Of a DNA stretch of 64,000 nucleotides, positions 37,627 through 49,641 are shown piece after piece. The notes beneath the pieces are model-generated. The model worked only from the letters and a program-made list of their open reading frames with translations, did not search any database and had not been told where the DNA came from. The first letter of the stretch is position 1, and each line of letters begins with the position of its first letter. This DNA is from Brucella pseudintermedia (GTDB lineage: Bacteria > Pseudomonadota > Alphaproteobacteria > Rhizobiales > Rhizobiaceae): assembly GCF_008932435.1 (NCBI RefSeq), contig NZ_WBWE01000015.1, forward strand, positions 1-64,000, in the 5' to 3' direction. A program made the translations under genes and the position numbers.

Positions 37627-37935
37627 CGCGTGAGTCTGCCCGCATAGGCCACCCCCTACCTTCGGTAACGACCAGAACGACAAAATTAACAGGAGCATCT
37701 GCTACCTTTAATTGTCTGCTTTCGCATAAATCAATATAACAAACTGATTTATTTGACTGTTATTATTGGTTTTTAACCTGCAACCGATGGTGACATATAT
37801 CGCGATCCGCCTTTGACGGACGCGATCGGGCAGCCAGAAATTTCTGTCTTTTGGGGTGTTTCGGAAGGGGGTTGTTAACCTTCATTTTTTATTACTTGGG
37901 CTCATTCAGGCGACAGTATCTATGGTTCAGGTATC
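37627..37935. other. AT-rich intergenic region upstream of the ftsK-like gene
   Basis: There is no gene in these 309 bases. It includes an inverted repeat AAATCA-N11-TGATTT at 37728-37750 and an AT-rich block leading to the start of the FtsK-like gene, so it probably holds that gene's promoter. No classical -35/-10 pair or terminator for macB stands out. Confidence 0.5.
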
Positions 37936-40449
37936 ATGCGTAATTTGAGAGAAAATTTCCCCCCATCGACAGGAAATCGTGCAGAGAACGCTCAGGACCC
38001 GAAGCAGCCTCGCGGCCAGACGGGAAGTCACAATCCTGCCAGCGATGATGCCTGGAAAATCCACTTTTCGCTCGGTGAGAATGTTCGCTTTACCCGCACG
38101 CCGGAAGTCGAGCTTATGCGCCGCCGGGGTGAGGAACTGCCGGACATTAATGAACGTCGCCAGGCGCACGCGACCGCGGCAACTCCAGCGATCAGCGTTG
38201 AGAAAGTTGCCGAAGAGCAGCCAATGGCTGTTGCCGAACTCCAGAAAACCGTTTCGCAGGGCATGGTTCGTTCGCCGGTTGCACCTGTTCCGCCTGCAAT
38301 GCCCGCAGTTCCCGTTGCTGTCGTCACTCCGCCTGTGGAGGCTGCCCCGGAGGCGATCCCGGATGTTGTCGCTGTCGTGACCGAGCCTGCAAAGCCGGAC
38401 CAGCCGTCGGCCTTTGCCTATCTTTCCGACTTCGCTTTCTGGGAAGGCTGCGGCGTTGATACCGCGCTTGTCCCTGCCGAGCCTCTTGTCTCGGCTGTGC
38501 CGGCAGAACCGCGCAAGCCTTTGCCAACGGTTGAATCCATTCTGGCGCAGTTCCGCATTCGCGAGTGGAACAAGCAGCCTGAGCCGGTAGCAGCAGTACC
38601 CGTCCAGCCCGTTGCGGAAACGCCCGTTGTGCCTGCGCCTGTCGAAGTGAGCGCACCGCAGCCCGTTGCCGTGGCAGAGATTGAGGCGCCTGCGCCCCAG
38701 CCTGTTGCAACCGAGCCGGAAATTGCGCCTGAAATTGCGCCTGAAATTGCCGGGGAAGCCACCGAAGATGAAATCGTGCTGACCGTTCCGGAAGCGGAAG
38801 AGCACGTGGTCGAGGAAGTGGAAGTTCCCGAGCCAGCCGTTGAAGCGCCCGCGCCTGTGGCCAAAGCCGCGCCTTCGATTGCGCTTTACCAGCCGCAGCC
38901 CCTCCCCCGTGCCGAAGCACCTGTCATGCACGGCGCTTATGAGTTCCCGCCGCGGGACCTGTTGCAGATGCCGCCCGAACAGGACGGAAATGTCATCACG
39001 CAGGAAATGCTGGAGCGCAGCGCCGGACTTCTCGAAAGCGTGCTGGAGGATTTCGGCGTGCGCGGCGAGATCATTCATGTCCGCCCCGGCCCTGTCGTCA
39101 CGCTCTATGAGTTTGAACCTGCGCCCGGCGTCAAATCCTCACGCGTCATCGGCCTTGCCGACGATATCGCCCGCTCCATGTCGGCGCTTTCGGCTCGCGT
39201 TGCAGTCGTTCCGGGCCGCAATGTCATCGGTATCGAACTGCCGAACGCCAACCGCGAAACCGTCTACTTGCGCGAAATGATCGACAGCCGCACGTTCGAG
39301 GCTTCCAACTTCCGCCTGCCGCTTTGCCTCGGCAAAGGGATCGGCGGCGAACCGATCATCGCGGAACTGGCAAAGATGCCCCATCTTCTGGTGGCTGGCA
39401 CCACCGGTTCGGGCAAGTCGGTTGCCATCAACACGATGATCCTGTCGCTGCTCTACCGCTTCAAGCCGGAAGAATGCCGCCTGATCATGGTCGACCCGAA
39501 GATGCTGGAACTGTCCATTTATGACGGCATTCCGCATCTGCTGACGCCGGTTGTTACCGACCCGAAGAAGGCCGTTGTCGCCCTGAAATGGGCCGTGCGC
39601 GAGATGGAAGAGCGCTATCGCAAGATGGCCCGCCTCGGCGTGCGCAATATCGAGGGCTTCAACGCCCGCGCTGCCTCCGCCAAGGGCAAGGGCGAAACCG
39701 TGATGTGCACGGTCCAGTCCGGTTTCGACAAGGAAACGGGCGAGGCTACCTATATTCAGGAAGAACTCGACCTGACGCCGATGCCTTACATCGTGGTCAT
39801 CATCGACGAGATGGCCGACCTGATGATGGTTGCAGGCAAGGACATTGAAGGCGCAGTCCAGCGTCTTGCCCAGATGGCCCGCGCCGCCGGTATCCACCTC
39901 ATCATGGCAACGCAGCGCCCGTCGGTCGATGTCATCACCGGCACGATCAAGGCAAACTTCCCGACCCGTATTTCCTTCCAGGTCACGTCGAAGATCGACA
40001 GCCGCACCATCCTTGGAGAAATGGGGGCGGAGCAGCTTCTCGGTCAGGGCGACATGCTGCATATGGCAGGCGGTGGACGCATCGTCCGTGTCCATGGTCC
40101 GTTCGTTTCCGACGAGGAAGTGGAAAAGGTGGTCAATCACCTGAAGGAACAGGGGCGCCCGGACTATCTGGCAACCGTCACGGAAGACGAGGAAGAGGAA
40201 GACGCAGCACAGGAAGCGGCGGTTTTCGACGCAACCTCCATGGGCTCTGAAGATGGCGACGATGTCTATGAGCAGGCCGTCAAAGTGGTGATGCGCGACA
40301 AGAAGTGCTCCACCTCCTATATCCAGCGCCGCCTCGGTATCGGCTATAACCGCGCCGCCTCCCTCGTCGAACGGATGGAAAAAGATGGACTGGTCGGTCC
40401 CGCCAATCATGTGGGAAAACGTGAAATCCTGACTGGCAACCGCGACTGA
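37936..40449 (+). CDS. FtsK/SpoIIIE DNA translocase without membrane domain
   Basis: Predicted 837 aa. The first 300 or so residues lack transmembrane helices and are mostly a Pro/Ala/Val/Glu-rich linker (many [16 protein letters not shown] runs). The alpha domain follows ([20 protein letters not shown], then [17 protein letters not shown]). The motor has Walker [16 protein letters not shown] (about 487-495) and Walker [14 protein letters not shown]. The C-terminal gamma winged helix (about 775-837, [20 protein letters not shown]) should read KOPS-like sequences. A normal FtsK has four membrane helices, so this is either a second, soluble paralogue or uses another anchor. A strong terminator follows. 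Confidence 0.88.
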   Translation: MRNLRENFPPSTGNRAENAQDPKQPRGQTGSHNPASDDAWKIHFSLGENVRFTRTPEVELMRRRGEELPDINERRQAHATAATPAISVEKVAEEQPMAVAELQKTVSQGMVRSPVAPVPPAMPAVPVAVVTPPVEAAPEAIPDVVAVVTEPAKPDQPSAFAYLSDFAFWEGCGVDTALVPAEPLVSAVPAEPRKPLPTVESILAQFRIREWNKQPEPVAAVPVQPVAETPVVPAPVEVSAPQPVAVAEIEAPAPQPVATEPEIAPEIAPEIAGEATEDEIVLTVPEAEEHVVEEVEVPEPAVEAPAPVAKAAPSIALYQPQPLPRAEAPVMHGAYEFPPRDLLQMPPEQDGNVITQEMLERSAGLLESVLEDFGVRGEIIHVRPGPVVTLYEFEPAPGVKSSRVIGLADDIARSMSALSARVAVVPGRNVIGIELPNANRETVYLREMIDSRTFEASNFRLPLCLGKGIGGEPIIAELAKMPHLLVAGTTGSGKSVAINTMILSLLYRFKPEECRLIMVDPKMLELSIYDGIPHLLTPVVTDPKKAVVALKWAVREMEERYRKMARLGVRNIEGFNARAASAKGKGETVMCTVQSGFDKETGEATYIQEELDLTPMPYIVVIIDEMADLMMVAGKDIEGAVQRLAQMARAAGIHLIMATQRPSVDVITGTIKANFPTRISFQVTSKIDSRTILGEMGAEQLLGQGDMLHMAGGGRIVRVHGPFVSDEEVEKVVNHLKEQGRPDYLATVTEDEEEEDAAQEAAVFDATSMGSEDGDDVYEQAVKVVMRDKKCSTSYIQRRLGIGYNRAASLVERMEKDGLVGPANHVGKREILTGNRD

Positions 40450-40470
40450 CCATTGGGGTTGCCGAAAATG

Positions 40471-40500
40471 AAGCCGGATCGCACACGCGATTCGGCTTTT
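40471..40500 (+). terminator. Rho-independent terminator after the ftsK-like gene
   Basis: AAGCCGGATCGC and GCGATTCGGCTT pair around ACAC and run into TTTTCTT. It begins 22 bases after the stop codon. The A-run before the stem means it could work on both strands, but no gene on the minus strand ends here. Confidence 0.85.
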
Positions 40501-40653
40501 CTTCATGCTTTGCAAGGGGTTGCGGACTGTTGCATCGATGCGCTTGTCAAGATGTAAAATTTAGTTAATACTTAGTTCATTCGTACATTCTTGATAGTCG
40601 GTCGAGGCAGTCTCGGAAGCTGTCTCGCGCCCAGAATATAGGGAGAATGATCG

Positions 40654-40839
40654 ATGAAGAGCATTATTATCGGTCCTGCAGCGAGCGATAAGGAACGCAC
40701 AGTTACGCAGCAGATTTTGCGGCGCATTCACGAACAGATGCCAAAGCCTTCTGACGACAAGACACAGGTTTGCAACGTATTGCGCCTGTCGAAGGGCGGC
40801 TATTCGCACCGCAGACGCAAAATCCATAAACTTGCCTGA
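40654..40839 (+). CDS. Small basic protein (61 aa), unknown
   Basis: A short ORF with the good ribosome site AGGGAGAATG before ATG. It has its own transcription-unit boundaries: the ftsK terminator lies upstream, and a very strong hairpin lies 27 bases after its stop. The protein starts MKSIIIGPAASDKERTV and ends in a basic tail GGYSHRRRKIHKLA. There is no signal peptide or membrane segment. It could bind nucleic acid or be a small regulator; I recognise no family. Confidence rests on signals rather than similarity. Confidence 0.55.
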   Translation: MKSIIIGPAASDKERTVTQQILRRIHEQMPKPSDDKTQVCNVLRLSKGGYSHRRRKIHKLA

Positions 40840-40866
40840 TCACGAAACGATAAATCGAGTTTCTTC

Positions 40867-40903
40867 CAGCGCCACGCATTCGCCTCGAATGCGGCAGGCG
40901 CTG
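40867..40903. terminator. Strong bidirectional terminator hairpin
   Basis: CAGCGCC.CGCATTCG pairs with CGAATGCG...GGCGCTG around a three-base loop, followed by TAATTTT on the plus strand. It stands between the convergent 61-aa gene and the DadA-like gene and probably ends both. Confidence 0.75.
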
Positions 40904-40924
40904 TAATTTTAAACGCGAGGATAC

Positions 40925-42154
40925 TCAGCGAGGAAGATCGAGCGCACTGTAGAGTTCGGCGTCCTTTGCTTCACCGGTCATACGTTCCGCCAGAATGCGT
41001 CCGGTCGTCGGTCCAAGCGTGAAACCCTGATGTCCATGCCCGAAATTCAGCCATAAGCCCTTGTGTCGCGGTGCTTCCCCAACGACTGGCAGCATTCGCG
41101 GCATGCAGGGTCGGCTGCCGAACCATGGCGTCTGTTCTACAGGCGCGCCGATGTCGAAAAGCTCGCTTATGGCCTTGATAGACCTGTTCAATTGCTCATG
41201 CCGCGCCACGCTGCCCAACGGTGTCAGCTCAGCCCCGGTCAGGATGCGCAAACCCGCACGCATCGGTGTTGCGACGGTCGAATTGCTCACATCGAGAACA
41301 GGCACCTTCGGTCCCGTGCCGGAAAAACGCTGATGATATCCGCGCTTGATAACCAGAGGGATTTTATAGCCGAAAGTGCGAAGGATTTCCGGGCTCCACG
41401 GACCGAGGGCAAGCACGACGTGGCGTGCAGTATGCGTACCATCTGCCGTATCGACCTGCCAGCCGGAACCGTCCTGCCGCAGGCTGTGCGCATCGCCGTG
41501 AACGAAAATGCCACCGCGCCTGACGAACAGGTCGGCATAGGCTTGGACAAGCGCGCCGGGATCGGCGCAAGACCAAGGGTCGGCCCAGTGAATGGCTCCA
41601 GCCAGTCCGGTCTTCAAGCCCGGTTCGGCGGCGCTGATCGCCTTGCTGTCCTCAATGACGCTGGCAACGCCGAATTCCCGCATTTTCAGTTCCGCGTCAC
41701 GCGCAGAGAGCTCGAACGATCGGGCAGAACGATGCAGTTCGCGCAATCCGGTCCGCCTGATAAGGTTCTCCGCGCCTGACGCTTCAATCAGGGGCGCATG
41801 ATCGTCGGTGGCGCGCCGAATCATGCGTGCATAGAACTGCGATGCCGTGCGGTGACGTCCGGCTTCCGAATTATGCCAGTAGCGCCACAACGGGCCGATC
41901 TGGCCGGGCATGTCGCGAAGCCGCCATGCGACCTGATTATTGGCGCCCAATGCAGCCTTCAGCAGTTCCAAGGGAGCGCGTGGCAAGGCATAGGGGCTGA
42001 CGGCCTCGGTCTGGATAATTCCGGCATTGCCATAGCTCGTTTCCGTTCCCGGACGCTTCCGGTCGACGAGAAGTACGGACCAGCCTCTTTCCTGCAAGGC
42101 GAGTGCCGCTCCGACACCCACCATACCGGCACCCACAACGATGCAATCCGTCAT
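40925..42154 (-). CDS. DadA-like FAD-dependent amino-acid oxidoreductase
   Basis: Predicted 409 aa of the DAO (glycine/D-amino-acid oxidase) family. The FAD motif VVGAGMVGVGAALALQERG opens the protein, followed by ETSYGNAGIIQTE, and the C-terminus carries NFGHGHQGFTLGPTTGRILA, typical of the small subunit of D-amino-acid dehydrogenase. It would oxidise D-amino acids (or a related imino compound) and pass electrons to the respiratory chain. It is a single gene, divergent from surf1. Together with the D-amino-acid aminotransferase at 27943 it gives this region two D-amino-acid enzymes, though they are not in one operon. Confidence 0.82.
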   Translation of the reverse strand: MTDCIVVGAGMVGVGAALALQERGWSVLLVDRKRPGTETSYGNAGIIQTEAVSPYALPRAPLELLKAALGANNQVAWRLRDMPGQIGPLWRYWHNSEAGRHRTASQFYARMIRRATDDHAPLIEASGAENLIRRTGLRELHRSARSFELSARDAELKMREFGVASVIEDSKAISAAEPGLKTGLAGAIHWADPWSCADPGALVQAYADLFVRRGGIFVHGDAHSLRQDGSGWQVDTADGTHTARHVVLALGPWSPEILRTFGYKIPLVIKRGYHQRFSGTGPKVPVLDVSNSTVATPMRAGLRILTGAELTPLGSVARHEQLNRSIKAISELFDIGAPVEQTPWFGSRPCMPRMLPVVGEAPRHKGLWLNFGHGHQGFTLGPTTGRILAERMTGEAKDAELYSALDLPR

Positions 42155-42336
42155 CTTCAGCTACTTTTCAGACATGGTTCGATTCTCTTTCCGCCACTAT
42201 GGGAAATCCGGCTTGCAGATGACAAGTTCAGCGATCACGTTCTTTTGTGGTTCCGCCCTTTCTCGCCATTGCATTTTTGCTATAGAAGGCCACTTTCTCT
42301 ATCAGGCTCTGTTGGCTGCCGTGATCGAAGGACAGG

Positions 42337-43089
42337 ATGATGCCCTCACCCAAAAATGAACAAGCGGTCCAGAAGACTACCTCGCGTTTCTTCCTCGGCC
42401 TGATTTCGGTGCCGGGGGCGGTGTTCTTCCTCATCTTCATGGGTCTTGGCATCTGGCAGGTGGAGCGCCTGCAATGGAAGCTCGATCTTATCGCAAGGGT
42501 CGATGCGCGGGTTCATGCCGAGCCGGTCGCCGCACCGGGGCGGGACGATTGGGTCAATGTCAACCAGAAGGATGATGAATACCGTCACGTCACGCTGACC
42601 GGCACCTATCTGAACGACAAGGAAGTTCTGGTCCACGCGCTGACCGAACGCGGCGCGGGCTATTGGGTTCTGACGCCGATGCGCTCATCCGACGGTGCGC
42701 TGACCTTCATCAATCGCGGCTTTGTTCCGAGCGACAGGCGCGATCCGTCTTCGCGCCGCGAAACGCAGATCGCCGGAGAAACGACCGTAACCGGACTGTT
42801 GCGCATGCCGGAACCGGGCGGGTTTTTCCTGCGCCCCAACGATCCGGCGCGCAATGACTGGAACTCACGCGATGTGGCGGCCTTTGCACAGAAGCTCGAT
42901 CTGGGGCAGGTTGCGCCCTATTTCATCGATGCCGATGCAAAATCCGGCACTGGGACGCTGCCCATCGGAGGGCTGACGGTCGTGAAATTCCGCAACAGCC
43001 ATCTTTCCTATGCAGTCACATGGTTCGCGCTTGCTGCCATGGTTGCCGGTGCCGCCATTTTTTTCTGGCGGCACGAGCGCAAATCGTAA
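42337..43089 (+). CDS. SURF1 family protein
   Basis: Predicted 250 aa with the family's two-helix layout: an N-terminal helix (GAVFFLIFMGLGIWQVERLQ, including the conserved LGxWQxxR) and a C-terminal helix (YAVTWFALAAMVAGAAIFF). Between them lies the periplasmic SURF1 domain with INRGFVP and HLSYAVTWF. SURF1 helps assemble heme-copper (cytochrome c/aa3) oxidase, inserting heme a. No cta genes are in this window, so this is an isolated copy. Ribosome site AAGGACAGG. The gene converges with lpd, with only two bases between stops. Confidence 0.88.
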   Translation: MMPSPKNEQAVQKTTSRFFLGLISVPGAVFFLIFMGLGIWQVERLQWKLDLIARVDARVHAEPVAAPGRDDWVNVNQKDDEYRHVTLTGTYLNDKEVLVHALTERGAGYWVLTPMRSSDGALTFINRGFVPSDRRDPSSRRETQIAGETTVTGLLRMPEPGGFFLRPNDPARNDWNSRDVAAFAQKLDLGQVAPYFIDADAKSGTGTLPIGGLTVVKFRNSHLSYAVTWFALAAMVAGAAIFFWRHERKS

Positions 43090-43091
43090 AG

Positions 43092-44486
43092 TCAGATATG
43101 GAGGGCGTGGCCGAGCGCCTTCATGCTGGCTTCGGCAAAGCCTTCGCTCAATGTCGGATGCGCGTGGATCGTAGCGGTGATATCTTCCAGTCTTGCGCCC
43201 ATCTCCACGGCCTGCGCGAAGGAGGATGAAAGCTCGGATATGCCGACGCCGACCGCCTGAATGCCAAGGATAAGGTGGTTATCGGCACGCGCAACGACAC
43301 GGATCATGCCGTCTTCGCGCTCGATGGTCATGGCCCGGCCATTGGCCTGAAACGGGAAGACGCCGACCTGAATTTCATGACCGGCCTTGCGGGCTTCGTC
43401 CGGTGACAGGCCGACAGTGACGATCTCCGGATCGGTGAAGCAGACGGCAGGAATGCAACGCTTGTCCCAGACCTGATTTCCGCCGGCAATGATCTCCGCC
43501 ACCATTTCGCCCTGTGCCATCGCACGATGCGCAAGCATCGGCTCGCCGGTCACGTCGCCGATGGCGTAGACGCCCCGCATCGAAGTGCGGCAACGCTCGT
43601 CAATCCGAATGAAACGCCCGTCCATATCCAGCCGGATTTCGCTCAAGCCCCAGCCATCGGTCTGCGGCTTGCGGCCCACGGTGACGAGGATCTTGTCAGC
43701 CTCGATGGTTTTCATAGTTCCGTCGACAGTCAGGACTTCAAGCCCGGTCTCACCCTTTGAAAGTCCCTTGGCGGAAGTGCCGGTCAGAACTTCGACGCCG
43801 AGCGCCTTCAGGCGTGCCATGACCGGACGCGTCAGTTCCGCATCATATTGCGGCAGGATGCGGTCGGTCGCCTCAACCACAGTCACCTTCGCGCCAAGCT
43901 TGGCAAGGGCCGTGCCGATCTCAAGCCCGATATAGCCGCCGCCAACGATGGCGAGCTTTTCCGGTATCTTTTCCAGCGACAGCGCTTCGGTGGATGAAAT
44001 GACCTTCCCGCCGAAGGGCAGCGCCTGAATTTCCACCGGAACGGAACCCGTAGCGATCACGATGTTTTCGGCGTGGATGGTCTGGCGGCCCGTATCGGTT
44101 TCAACGAGAACGGTCTTCCCATCGAGAAAACGTGCCTGTCCATGGAACATGCGCACACGCGACCGTTTCAGGAGACCAGCCACGCCGCTGTTGAGACGGT
44201 TGACGATGCCGTCTTTCCATTCAAGCGTTTTGGCGAAATCGATTGCCGGGTTTTCAGCCGTGATGCCGAGCGCGCCCTTGGATGCAAAGACGGAAAGCCG
44301 ATGGAACTCGTCGGCTGCGTGGATAAGCGCCTTCGACGGGATGCAGCCGACATTGAGGCAGGTGCCGCCAAGCCGCGTCTTTTCCACCAGCACCGTGTCG
44401 ATCCCAAGCTGGCCTGCCCGGATGCCGCAGACATAACCGCCGGGGCCGCCGCCGATAATCAGGAGTTTGCAGGAAATCTCACTCAT
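43092..44486 (-). CDS. lpdV: Dihydrolipoyl dehydrogenase, E3 of the branched-chain complex
   Basis: Predicted 464 aa. FAD motif GGGPGGYVCGIRAGQLG, redox-active disulfide GGTCLNVGCIP, NAD motif GGGYIGLEIGTALAKLG and the C-terminal catalytic His-Glu region HAHPTLSEG are all present. It reoxidises the lipoamide of the E2 subunit. It is the last gene of the bkd operon, four bases after E2. The name lpdV is used because of this context; a general lpd elsewhere is expected for pyruvate and 2-oxoglutarate dehydrogenases. Confidence 0.92.
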   Translation of the reverse strand: MSEISCKLLIIGGGPGGYVCGIRAGQLGIDTVLVEKTRLGGTCLNVGCIPSKALIHAADEFHRLSVFASKGALGITAENPAIDFAKTLEWKDGIVNRLNSGVAGLLKRSRVRMFHGQARFLDGKTVLVETDTGRQTIHAENIVIATGSVPVEIQALPFGGKVISSTEALSLEKIPEKLAIVGGGYIGLEIGTALAKLGAKVTVVEATDRILPQYDAELTRPVMARLKALGVEVLTGTSAKGLSKGETGLEVLTVDGTMKTIEADKILVTVGRKPQTDGWGLSEIRLDMDGRFIRIDERCRTSMRGVYAIGDVTGEPMLAHRAMAQGEMVAEIIAGGNQVWDKRCIPAVCFTDPEIVTVGLSPDEARKAGHEIQVGVFPFQANGRAMTIEREDGMIRVVARADNHLILGIQAVGVGISELSSSFAQAVEMGARLEDITATIHAHPTLSEGFAEASMKALGHALHI

Positions 44487-44490
44487 TCGA

Positions 44491-45795
44491 TCAGCCTTCT
44501 ACAAAAATCATCGCAGGCGCTTCCAGAAGGCTTTTCAGCTTCTGCACGAAAACCGCCGCATCCCAGCCGTCGATCACGCGATGATCGAAACTGCACGACA
44601 GGTTCATCATCTTGCGCGGCACGAACTGCGCCCCGTCCCACATGGGGCGCACGGCCATCTTGTTGATGCCGACAATCGCGACTTCCGGGCGATTGATGAT
44701 GGGCGTCGTGGCGATTGCGCCGAGGGGCCCGAGCGATGTGATGGTGATGGTGGAACCGGTCAGTTCCTCCCGCTTGGCCGTGCCGTTGCGCGCCGCATCG
44801 GTAACGCGCGACAATTCGGAGGCCGCAGCAAACACGCTCATGCTTTCCGCATGGCGCACCACTGGCACGATCAGGCCGTTTGGCGTCTGCGTGGCGATGC
44901 CGACATGCACGCCGCCGAACTGGCGGATGATGTCCGCTTCGTCATCGAAATGTGCGTTAAGTCCCGGCTGTTCTTTTACCGCTTTCACGATTGCGCGAAT
45001 GATGAAGGGCAGAAGCGTCAGGCGCGGACGGCCTTCCTTCTTCTCATTATTGAGGTGGCTGCGCAGTTCCTCCAATTGCGTGACATCGACTTCTTCAACG
45101 ATGGTGATATGCGGAATATGGCGCTTGGCTTCGGCCATGCGTTCGGCAATCTTGCGGCGAAGGCCGATGACCTTGATCTCATTCACCGAAGTGTCGGTCG
45201 CGTAGCCGGAGAGAGCGGGAGCCGCGCCGGTTTCCTGCTGGAAATAAAGGTCGAGATCGTCGTGCGTGATACGTCCTGCCGGTCCGGTGCCACGAACGCG
45301 GCGCAGATCGACGCCCGCATCGCGGGCGCGCAGCCGGACAGAAGGCGTCGCAAGCGGCTTTTCGCCTTCCTGCCGAACCGGACCCGCACCTGCGAAAGCG
45401 CGGCTTGCGGCTTCGCGCTTCGGTGCCGCTGCTTTCGGAGGAACCGGTGTCTGCAATAGAACCGGGGTTTCAGGCGCGGGCACGGGTTGCGGCTTCGCTG
45501 CTTCCGCTGCCGCCGGAGCCGGTTTTTCTTCAGCCTTTTCCTCCGGGGAGCCACCCTCAATCTCGAGCCGGACCAGTTCGGACCCGACCGCGATCTTCTC
45601 GCCCACTTCGCCATTGATGGCGATGACCTTGCCGCCGCGCGACGACGGAATTTCCACCGTCGCCTTGTCGGTCATGACGGCTGCGAGAAGATCGTCCTCG
45701 CGCACAATGTCGCCCACCTTCACATGCCATTCGACAAGTTCGGCCTCGGCAACGCCTTCACCAACATCGGGGAGCTTGATTGTAAAATGTGCCAT
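44491..45795 (-). CDS. bkdB: E2, lipoamide acyltransferase of branched-chain 2-oxoacid dehydrogenase
   Basis: Predicted 434 aa with one N-terminal lipoyl domain (lipoyl-lysine K44 in MTDKATVEIP), an Ala/Pro-rich linker, a peripheral-subunit-binding domain (ATPSVRLRARDAGVDLRRV) and the C-terminal acyltransferase domain with the catalytic SCSFDHRVIDGWDAA. It transfers the branched acyl group to CoA and forms the core of the complex. It lies 12 nt after E1 beta and 4 nt before E3. Confidence 0.92.
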   Translation of the reverse strand: MAHFTIKLPDVGEGVAEAELVEWHVKVGDIVREDDLLAAVMTDKATVEIPSSRGGKVIAINGEVGEKIAVGSELVRLEIEGGSPEEKAEEKPAPAAAEAAKPQPVPAPETPVLLQTPVPPKAAAPKREAASRAFAGAGPVRQEGEKPLATPSVRLRARDAGVDLRRVRGTGPAGRITHDDLDLYFQQETGAAPALSGYATDTSVNEIKVIGLRRKIAERMAEAKRHIPHITIVEEVDVTQLEELRSHLNNEKKEGRPRLTLLPFIIRAIVKAVKEQPGLNAHFDDEADIIRQFGGVHVGIATQTPNGLIVPVVRHAESMSVFAAASELSRVTDAARNGTAKREELTGSTITITSLGPLGAIATTPIINRPEVAIVGINKMAVRPMWDGAQFVPRKMMNLSCSFDHRVIDGWDAAVFVQKLKSLLEAPAMIFVEG

Positions 45796-45807
45796 GTTTC
45801 CCTCCCC

Positions 45808-46821
45808 TCAGGCTGCCATAATGGACGTAAGCGCGCGACCCACCCGGTCCGGACCCGGGAAATAGGCCCATTCCTGCGCATGGGGGTAAGGCGTGTCCCA
45901 TCCGGTGACGCGGATGATTGGCGCCTCCAGATGATAGAAGCAATCGCGCTGCACGAGAGCGGCAAGTTCCGCGCCATAGCCGCAGGTCAGCGTCGCCTCG
46001 TGCACGATCACGCAGCGCCCGGTCTTTTTCACCGAGGCCATGATGGTTTCCGTATCGAGCGGAAGCAATGTGCGAAGATCAATCACCTCAGCATCGACGC
46101 CGGTTTCCTCCGCGGCCGCAAGCGCCACATGAACCATCGTGCCATAGGCGAGCACCGTCACATCGCTGCCTTCGCGGCGGATAGCGGCCTTGCCGAGCGG
46201 CACGGTGTAATAGCCTTCCGGCACATCGCCGAGATCATGCTTTTTCCACGATGTTACCGGGCGGTCATGATGCCCGTCGAACGGTCCGTTATAAAGGCGC
46301 TTCGGCTCGAACATGATGACCGGGTCCGGGTCTTCGATGGCCGCGAGCAAAAGCCCCTTTGCGTCGGCTGGCGTGGACGGCATGACGGTTTTCAGCCCCG
46401 ATACGTGGGTGAACAGAGCCTCCGGGCTTTGACTGTGCGTCTGTCCGCCATAGATGCCGCCGCCGGAAGGCATGCGGACGACGATAGGACAGGTGAACTC
46501 GCCCGCAGAGCGATAGCGCAGGCGTGCCGCTTCCGAGACGATCTGGTCATAGGCCGGATAGACATAGTCCGCGAACTGCACTTCAATGCAGGGGCGAAGG
46601 CCGTAAGCCGCCATGCCGATGGCAGTGCCGACAATGCCAAGCTCGCTGATCGGCGCATCGAAGCAGCGCTCCTTGCCGTATTTCTTCTGGAGGCCGGCCG
46701 TACAGCGGAAAACGCCGCCGAAATAGCCCACATCCTCGCCGAACACGACGACGTTTTTGTCGCGCTCCATGGCGATGTCGTGGGCGTTCTGGATCGCCTC
46801 GATCATGGTCATCTTGCTCAT
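45808..46821 (-). CDS. bkdA2: E1 beta subunit, branched-chain 2-oxoacid dehydrogenase
   Basis: Predicted 337 aa, the normal length. The transketolase pyrimidine domain carries MIEAIQNAHDIAMERDKNVV and VVFGEDVGYFGGVFRCT (with the catalytic Glu), and the C-terminal domain SDVTVLAYGTMVHVAL and LRTLLPLDTETI. With E1 alpha it decarboxylates the keto acids of valine, leucine and isoleucine. Three bases separate it from the E1 alpha stop. Confidence 0.92.
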   Translation of the reverse strand: MSKMTMIEAIQNAHDIAMERDKNVVVFGEDVGYFGGVFRCTAGLQKKYGKERCFDAPISELGIVGTAIGMAAYGLRPCIEVQFADYVYPAYDQIVSEAARLRYRSAGEFTCPIVVRMPSGGGIYGGQTHSQSPEALFTHVSGLKTVMPSTPADAKGLLLAAIEDPDPVIMFEPKRLYNGPFDGHHDRPVTSWKKHDLGDVPEGYYTVPLGKAAIRREGSDVTVLAYGTMVHVALAAAEETGVDAEVIDLRTLLPLDTETIMASVKKTGRCVIVHEATLTCGYGAELAALVQRDCFYHLEAPIIRVTGWDTPYPHAQEWAYFPGPDRVGRALTSIMAA

Positions 46822-46824
46822 GAA

Positions 46825-48237
<1,413 letters not shown>

Positions 48238-48564
48238 TCAGGGTGGAACGGGTTCAAAAATAAAGCAAGATTATTTTTCGGTTCCTCCGGCACTCTTTTG
48301 TGAAACCGGTTCGCCCATGCTTCACAACGGCCCAGCATACACTGGACGAAACAAGCTTATTTCCGCGGTTTAGATGGGATTTTAAGTGGAAAGTTTCGCT
48401 ATCATGCGCCGCAATATTATTGCTCTTGATTGACGAAAACGTCAGTACTATATGGTACTATTTCTACCTATTACGGCGTATTCTGTTTTTGCGCAGAGAG
48501 GACATGAGGCGTTTTGTCCGTCGGCGGATGGCAAAAAATCCATACCCTAAACGGTGCCGATTCT

Positions 48565-48600
48565 CTAAAAAAGAAAAGCCGCACCTGCGAGGGTACGGCT
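48565..48600 (-). terminator. Terminator of the ABC ATPase gene
   Basis: On the minus strand AGCCGTACC, loop, GGTGCGGCT (one mismatch) is followed by TTTTCTTTTTT. It begins about 27 bases after the stop of the ATPase gene at 48627. Confidence 0.78.
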
Positions 48601-48626
48601 TTGTCAGACAATATGAAATGTCCGGT

Positions 48627-49628
<1,002 letters not shown>

Positions 49629-49641
49629 GTATCAAATTCCC

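Noticed and set aside
35563-37698. 711-aa ORF antisense to macB
   Set aside because: Shadow of macB; the long open frame comes from biased codon use in GC-rich DNA.
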